From Glebionis coronaria (lineage: Eukaryota > Streptophyta > Magnoliopsida > Asterales > Asteraceae): a DNA stretch of 64,000 bases. The stretch lies in the NCBI GenBank assembly GCA_025667525.1, contig CM046875.1, forward strand, positions 124,238,340-124,302,339, in the 5' to 3' direction. A program made the position numbers and the translations under genes. Numbering within the stretch: the stretch's first letter is position 1; each line of letters opens with the position of its first letter. Of the stretch, positions 58,135 through 64,000 are shown in pieces. Under the pieces are notes generated by a model. The model worked only from the letters and a program-made list of their open reading frames with translations, had not been told where the DNA came from and did no database searches.

Positions 58135-60688
58135 TTCATCGATCAAACGTCTACTTGTAAATATCATTGAAAAGCAAAATATAAAAATATAAAACATATA
58201 AAAGCAAAACACAAAATTAAAAATCTTTTAAAATCCAAAAATATTCTTCTCGACATGTCTTTCAGTATCGATAATATGGACGTGTCTAGAAATGTCGCTC
58301 AATAACGACACGGGTGTGTACATAAAGCTCGAATGAAAGTTGTAATTTTTTTTTCAAAACATGTCATTCTTTTTCTAATAAAGGAAAATGTCTATTTTGG
58401 ACAATTTTTCCAACAACGGGTAGAGCAATCTATCTTGGGTTGAGCTTGTCACAAAACATTCAACATTTTAAGCTCAACACAATGGCTTGTAATCACTTTC
58501 AGATTGCAACCCGAGTCGATATTCACGGGGTAGTGTACGATTTAGTGCACTTACCCTCAGCAAAAGAAGAGAAATCTTCTTACACTTGAGTGGATTTGTC
58601 AAGACATTCAAAGTCTATGAACTCAAGTTTACGCTTATGAAAAACCTCTTCGCTAGAAAGAAATAGAGTTTTTTGAAAAGCGTTGAACACAATTTTTTCA
58701 AGAGTTTTTCAATGATTATTCAAAATCTTTCAAAAATAGTGTGTTCAACAACTCCCATCCTCAAAAAGAGAAATGTGGATCACATCCTCACAATGACAAT
58801 TCAATTGGATCAATTGTTGAGGGGGAGCTTTCAAAATTTATGCGATTATAGACACATTTTTCTCCCGAAGATTTTCAAGATTATTTTTCGTGATATTTTA
58901 ATCAAATTTGGTATCTCTAGTATCAAAAGATTTTATATATTAGAGATAGGGAAGAAAATGTGATTAAAATGTGATCTATTTTATAAGACTCGTGCACTTT
59001 TACTCTTACCCACATAAACACTTTCGATTATCGATGCACATGTGAAGGGGGAGCATTTCTGAAACGACAAAAACTATCAAGGTGTTAAATGTTTTTCAAA
59101 CACCTTGTTAGGCATTTGAAGTGGTTTTATGGTTACGATCTCATACCCACAACATCTTTAATTTACGACGTTATTGGTGTCAAAAGGGTGGTTAGGTTTA
59201 AGTCCTATGATCCAACCAAAACCAGAGGGATCTTCCCAGGGGCAATCCAATAGATTATTAGAAGTCCTTAGGAGAGATGGAATAGAATGTGAACGTAGCT
59301 GAATGCCAACTAAGTACTGAAGCTAGCACTAGAACAATCACAACAAGGTGCTAGTGATGATGGCTTGGTAAGCATTAAAGGGGTTGAAGAATGAAAAAGA
59401 AATGTAAGGATACAGGGTGTAAAGAAAGAAGCCCTCCATACAACTTAGGTAGAAACCGGGTCAACACATCATGAAGACAACTCATCATGGACCCAGTGAT
59501 GTAATGCACAACCCTTACCTAGCTACTCAGGCTTCTCTCAAAAGAAGTTTGTTTTATTGTCACGGAGAGCGACATGACTTCGATTAGCTTTCTCACTCCG
59601 AGATAGTTGATATTGAATAGGTGGCATGGGCTCCAGCCTCCAACAACTAAAAATGCATAAATCGAGTCTAGAGCCAAGAGATCCATCAAATCTCGTTAGG
59701 ACACACAGAATGATGATAAAGAGAGTCCTACGCTATATCCTTTCGATAATGCTACAACACTCAAAGTGATACTACTCAGTATTCAAAATGATGAGTGGAA
59801 ATCCTTCTTGTGTTAACATCAAACAGCACTACGGAAGGTCATGTGTAACATTCTTTGTGAATTGAACATGTGTAAACTAAAAAGCAACAGTGGTTTGATT
59901 CTGAATTGATTCAAACTCGTTTCAGGTTTCTATGCAATATCTTTATGGTTTTGACAGAACATTCAGAGTGATAGTCATTAATATTCACAGTGACGAATGG
60001 AAATCCTTCTACCGTCGACCTCAAACAGCGCTACGGTAGGTGACTTGCGAGATTCTTATGAATCACGCTTGTGTCAACTGGAAAGAAACAATGGTAACAT
60101 TCTTCAAGAATCAAACTTGTTCCAGGAATTTGAATTAACGACTTTAATCAAGTGGATATTTATCCAATTGATTCACACTTTATGTTCGCAGTCTTGCTTT
60201 GAGACGGTCAAGTAAAGAGAACGGCTAGTACATCTGCGTAACCCTGTCAAGGAGATTCTTATTGAATCAACCTAATCACATGTACGGTATTTAATAACGT
60301 ATAACAGTCTTCACCGACCGGAGGTAAAACGCTACCGATTTAGGACGAATGTCAAAGCCATTCAGTCCGTGTCTATGTTTTGTCTCAAGAAGGTGGCGTT
60401 ATGGTGTACTCACCAAAGTCAAAGATTCAAAACCACATACTCATGCCGAAAGACATATTCAACAATTAATAGTGTGAGCATGTGGATGAATAAACAAGAT
60501 CGCAAGATGGCAAAGACAAGTCAAGGATGATTTGAAGATCTCAAGATTAAAGATAAAGTCGAAACACAACGACAAAGACTCAAAGATCACAGCATTAAGG
60601 AACAAGACTACTATTACACGTTCAAGACTCATTTATGGCGAGATTAGTAATCTCTACAAATCTCCAAATGACAAAGGGGAATGAGCTC
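58135..60688 (+). other. Long 3' untranslated region of element D
   Basis: 2.5 kb with no ORF of note between pol and the purine tract. Short purine-rich phrases (GAGGGGGAGC near 58820, AAGGGGGAGC near 59045) look like extra purine tracts. A degenerate direct repeat lies at 59770-60130. The position equals that of the extra ORF in element E, so this may be a decayed accessory region. Confidence 0.6.
59770..60130 (+). repeat. Degenerate direct repeat, about 155 bp unit
   Basis: 59770-59930 and 59965-60127 share, in order, TGGAAATCCTTCT, CATCAAACAGCACTACGG against CCTCAAACAGCGCTACGG, ACATTCTT, TTGTGTCAACTGGAAAG-like and GTTTCAGG/GTTCCAGG. They are separated by about 35 bases with a common TTCAGAGTGATAGT-like lead. 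Confidence 0.7.
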
Positions 60689-60702
60689 TCATTGAGGGAG
60701 AT
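60689..60702 (+). other. Polypurine tract of element D
   Basis: TCATTGAGGGAGAT directly before the right LTR start TGTTAGCC. Confidence 0.8.
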
Positions 60703-60880
60703 TGTTAGCCTCAAAATATTGAGTCAAACAAGAATGCTCGGTCATATGTTTATTATGTATCGTATTTTAGAACGTTGTAATAGGTAGTAGATTAGTCGTG
60801 TTTTTACGGGCTTAACTTTAAGCTAAAGTTCATTCATATGTAACTAAAGCCTAAAAGGAAAGCCCGACCCATTAACATAT
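60703..60880 (+). repeat. 3' LTR of element D, interrupted
   Basis: Matches 49251-49435 with few changes. It stops at ATTAACATAT where LTR H begins; the remaining about 200 bases are outside the window. Confidence 0.92.
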
Positions 60881-60881
60881 T

Positions 60882-60911
60882 GATGAGACTTCAATTATAC
60901 ATAGTCTCATC
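60882..60911 (+). other. Terminal stem-loop of LTR H
   Basis: GATGAGAC at 60882-60889 pairs with GTCTCATC at 60904-60911; 30 bp total as in A and G. Confidence 0.8.
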
Positions 60912-61649
60912 ATCCAAATCGGGCTTAAAACGCTTAAAATATCATTAAAATACCCCAAAATATGCTTGTGTTCGTTCATTGTGTATTTTAGGTACGGATA
61001 TCGTGAAATCAACAAAAGATCACAAGAATGAAGCAAAAACGAACACGGGAAATGAAGTCGCACAAAGATACGGACCCGGATCATGATTTTCCAAAGAAGT
61101 CCTTGAAGATTGAAGATTTGGCAAGATTGGTCCCTTAACTTTTGAAGACTTGGCATTTTATACCCTTGTAAAACTCAAAAATTACATTGTGGTCCCTAAA
61201 ATATCAAGAATTTACATGAATGGTCCTTGAAGATAACTAAAATTGCACATATGGTCCTTGATGAAAGATATGAAAATCTGTTGTGCCATATTAGACAAGA
61301 TGATCAAAGTCATTACAAAGGAAAATTGAGTTATAAGGTGTGCAAACTTTATATGCCAACAAAATGGAAATTCAGGGGGCAGTTGTGTTACTTTTCAAAC
61401 CCAAACCCTAAATATACCCAACTTGAGCCCACTAAGCCCAAAAATAACAACCCAACCAGCCCACCCTTCATACCCGGTTTCATTTAAGAAGGGTCAAACC
61501 TCAGTCAAACCCCACTTTAAATATATAATTCATTTTTAAAACGAATTATTATATAATACTTTTCAAAATCAGTGCATTTGGTATCCAAAATAACCTAGTA
61601 ACAAGCTCAAAATCAGGCCAAAAAGCACCAGACCCGTTTTTGGTGTTGG

Positions 61650-61675
61650 AGCAGTGGGAAAAAGTTCCCACTGCT
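61650..61675 (+). other. Perfect 11 bp hairpin in LTR H
   Basis: AGCAGTGGGAA, loop AAAG, TTCCCACTGCT. The right arm's CCCACTGCTAGT is repeated directly about 23 bases later. Confidence 0.9.
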
Positions 61676-62336
61676 AGTTATAGTTTACCCACTGCTAGTA
61701 CTAAAGGACAAACACAGTCCAGTAGTCAACATCAAGCTTATGTATTTTTGTCTTTTGTGACCAAAGTTTGTCCATTTTCATTATTTTCAATTTTCCTGTG
61801 TTTGTCATTTTATTTTAGAATTTTTCATTAAGTTTATTTTCATTTTACTGTTCATTTGATATTTTTTAGATTAAATTCAACTTTAATTAGTTTATTTAAG
61901 TACTGTTTTTGTCTTTTAGTGCCAAAAATCTTTATTTTTTAGTTTTAAAAATTTTCATAGATTCAGTATATTATTTTAAGATTTTTGGTTAAAAAGTTTC
62001 ACTGTTCATGCTTTTTATTTAATTTTTAGATTTAATTTTAGTTTAAATAGTTTTTAATTAAAACTGTTTTGTCCTTTAGTGTAAAAATTTTCTTTTTTCA
62101 AACTTTTTCATTTTTCTGCTATTCAATAATATATTTTAGGATTTTTTAAAAATCAAATTAATTTTAGCATTATTTTATTATTTTTAATCATTATTTTAGT
62201 TTAAAAAGTGTTTTTAGCATTAAAAAATAGAAAAATAGTTTTTAAAATTTAGGAAAAATACTTTTTAGTCTTTAAATAATATAAGTGAGATATTAGTTTG
62301 ATAAATTAATATTTTGGGCTTTTTCTTAGTTATATT

Positions 62337-62852
62337 TGTTGATCCGAAACTTAGATCGATTAAGCTTGTGTATACGAGATTAGATCAAGTTATACACGTA
62401 GAGAAACCTTTGTATATGTATAAAGTAATCTAAGTGTTATGCGGAATTAACACTTAAACAAGAACACACAAAGATGTAAACAAACTTTCACTTGATTGAA
62501 TATAACGAACTTGCTTACAATGAAAGTGTTTTAACGTATGAAAAACTTATATGAACAATAACCTAAAGGTCTTTCTTTATAGACATAATAAGCCTTGTAC
62601 AAGAGTCTACGTATCAACTATTCTAGGTAAAGATAATTATAGAAAATACAAAGTTGAACTTATCTTTACTAGAAACAAACTAGAAACAATATACGCGTAG
62701 ACTAAATCTTTCCATCAGTGCTTGTCTTCAACCTATCAACGCTTGACTTCTTCTTGTCAACGCTTGATCTGTCAGCGTTTGTTTTCTTCCTATCAACGCT
62801 TGTTTTCCTCTTGTCAGCGCTCAAGTGAACTGGCTACATTTTATTCCCAACA
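62337..62852 (-). repeat. 3' LTR of element I (516 bp)
   Basis: Colinear with the LTRs of E (TGTTGATCC to CCCAACA) but clearly diverged, with small indels. It keeps five CG motifs at 62736-62822 (CTATCAACGCTTG, TTGTCAACGCTTG, CTGTCAGCGTTTG, CTATCAACGCTTG, TTGTCAGCGCTC). Confidence 0.95.
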
Positions 62853-62868
62853 ATCCTCCCCTAAACTT
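62853..62868 (-). other. Polypurine tract of element I
   Basis: The minus strand reads AAGTTTAGGGGAGGAT directly before the LTR, identical to element E. Confidence 0.92.
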
Positions 62869-62960
62869 GATATCTACTCTAGTAATCATGTTTCTGAATA
62901 AAAATTAAGAACTAGGAGGAATCTTACAACACTTATCTTATTGGTAATAAATATGTCTGA

Positions 62961-64000
62961 TCAAATCTTTGGCACGTCAATTGAATAATCAATCTCCAGC
63001 TGTGTTGTCTTCATCTTCTCCAAGACTTCCTTGGACATGGAATACTGACCATCTACAAGTAGATACTCAGCAAACTTTGTAGAGCTCAAATAATATACAC
63101 CAGCAGCTGAATACAAACGCCATTGAAGACCACTGAGGTCATCTTCAAGATCCTTCCAAACAGCAGGATCTTCATCTCTTGGTCCACACATTCTCTTGAA
63201 TGTTGACCACAGTTTTATTGCATTGACTGAAGTAGGAGCTTCAGTCTCATACTTGGCCTCTAACAACCTCCAAAGGTCTACCAAGTCTTCTCTATCAAAA
63301 CTTGCAAAGAGAGATATAAGTGTAGTAAAAGTGTGAACCTCTTTCCCATACCTGCCAATCTTCCAAAACCCACATTCATCTTCTTCATAGCTTATAATAG
63401 GGTTTCTGGAATCAAGAGGTAACACTTGTACCATATCTGAAGCTTCCAATGGTGAGAGCTTGATGCTCCTTCTTATAACAGCTTCACTAGGCACCAATCT
63501 ATCCATACCTGTAGGAAACTCAAGAGGGACTCCCTTCTTCAAAGGTCTTGGAACAATCATTGCCTTCTTAAGTTCCATCTCTTCTGCAAGTTCTTCTTTC
63601 CTTTCATCAGAAAGAAGTCTTAGAGTGTTTTCTTCCTGCACTCTTGCCCAAATGGGATAAGCCTTGAACTCCAACTCTTCAAATGACAATCCAATCAATT
63701 TCTTATAAGTCCATCCTGTTCCATGACATCTGAGTAGCATGTAGTACAACTCCCTTCTATCCCTTTTCAACATTGAGAGAATATTGCTAGCTTTGTATTT
63801 CAGAATTACCTTGCAGTCTTTTTGTACTCTTAGAAGAATCTCCAAACCCCATATCTGGTCTGAAATAGTCAAATGTGGATTCTCCATACACCTATCTTCC
63901 CAAGCATGGTACACCTGAACAACTTCTTGCATATCAAAATCTACTTGCAATTTCAACTCATTCAACTTCTCTCTTGCCAAATCATCACCATACTCAAGTC
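62961..64000 (-). pseudogene. Post-pol ORF of element I, C-terminal 340 codons
   Basis: Open from the window edge to a stop at 62961. It matches the C-terminal third of the E ORF (AREKLNELKLQVDFDM, CHGTGWTYKKLIGLSFEELE, LLSDERKEELAEEMELKKAM, DECGFWKIGRYGKEVHTF, LSGLQWRLYSAAGVYYLSS). It has CAG at 63636-63638 where E has TAG, so this part is uninterrupted here. Near its end a one-base deletion relative to E (around 62969) shifts the frame and truncates the last ~20 residues. Nothing in this part suggests a membrane or signal segment. Function unknown; the conservation between copies suggests it was a real protein. Confidence 0.82.

Larger units (their letters stand above)
49251..60880 (+). mobile_element. 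Element D: Ty1/copia retrotransposon with very long coiled-coil gag region
   Basis: Left LTR at 49251, right LTR beginning at 60703 and broken at 60880 by LTR H. Plus-strand order is leader with ATTGCGACAG repeats, gag, zinc knuckle, about 850 codons of coiled coil, protease, integrase, RT, RNase H, then 2.5 kb untranslated sequence. Integrase before RT marks Ty1/copia. Every domain is interrupted by stops, mostly TAG and TGA of the kind produced by C-to-T changes. CCAAT precedes the left LTR; its partner would be beyond the window. The lineage within copia is unresolved. Confidence 0.92.
60881..62336 (+). repeat. Athila-like LTR H, interrupted by element I
   Basis: Starts TGATGAGACTTC and shares the first ~350 bases in block order with LTRs G and A (stem-loop, GGGCTTAAAACGC, CATTAAAATAC, GGTACGGATATCGTGAAA, AAAGATCACAAGAATGAA). 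Beyond that it contains phrases such as TGGTCCTTGAAG, an 11 bp perfect hairpin at 61650-61675 and an AT-rich end. It is cut at 62337 by copy I. Whether it is a solo LTR or part of a full element cannot be seen. Confidence 0.78.
62337..64000 (-). mobile_element. Element I: second SIRE-like copia of the E family, partial
   Basis: Left LTR, purine tract and C-terminal part of the post-pol ORF match element E closely. The rest lies beyond the right edge. It is inserted in LTR H; the five bases before it are ATATT. Confidence 0.95.

Overview
This window looks like plant nuclear heterochromatin. It is AT-rich and I recognise no host gene, tRNA or rRNA gene. Essentially everything I can assign is LTR retrotransposon sequence of the Ty3/gypsy (Athila-like and Tekay-like) and Ty1/copia (SIRE-like and a second copia) groups. 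The gag, pol and post-pol ORF types point to a eudicot, probably Asteraceae; that placement is inference from family resemblance.

Layout, with letters used for the elements. (K) 1-9780, minus strand: a Tekay-like gypsy element with 3.4 kb LTRs and a decayed interior; its 3' LTR is cut by the window edge. (J) 9781-10155, minus: the 5' end of an older related LTR into which K appears to have inserted. (A) 10156-16835, minus: an Athila-like element with part of its 3' LTR, a non-coding post-pol region, and broken integrase, RNase H, RT, protease and gag remnants. (B) 16836-20098 continuing at 48953-49250, plus: a long Tekay-like LTR that interrupts A. (C) 20099-48952, minus: a Tekay-like element with 2.6 kb LTRs and target-site duplication GTGTA, inserted in B. 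(E) 25019-43228, minus: a SIRE-like copia element with 527 bp LTRs and duplication ATTAC, inserted in C. (F) 30383-32881 and (G) 35806-39550, both plus: apparent solo LTRs inside E's pol, with duplications GTACC and AAGAC. (D) 49251-60880, plus: a second copia element inserted near the end of B. (H) 60881-62336, plus: an Athila-like LTR inserted in D's right LTR. (I) 62337-64000, minus: a second copy of the E family inserted in H and running off the window.

The nesting therefore reaches five levels (A contains B contains C contains E contains F or G). Three insertions (C, E, and F/G inside E) can be tied to matching 5 bp duplications. All pol regions are broken by stops, frameshifts or loss of catalytic residues. 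Many stops have the form expected from C-to-T change at methylated sites (CAG to TAG, TGG to TGA), and one is directly visible by comparing E with I.

The least expected signal is that three unrelated elements each carry their own short CG-containing motif many times. E has TGTCARCGCT in its LTRs, untranslated parts and three coding regions, F has TTGCGGCGCAA in four pairs with starts exactly 21 bp apart, and D has ATTGCGACAG every 23-28 bp. In E's 3' ORF the copies are also 21 bp apart. Athila-like LTR starts share a 30 bp stem-loop. These are candidates for protein-binding arrays or RNA structures; all functional interpretation is inference.
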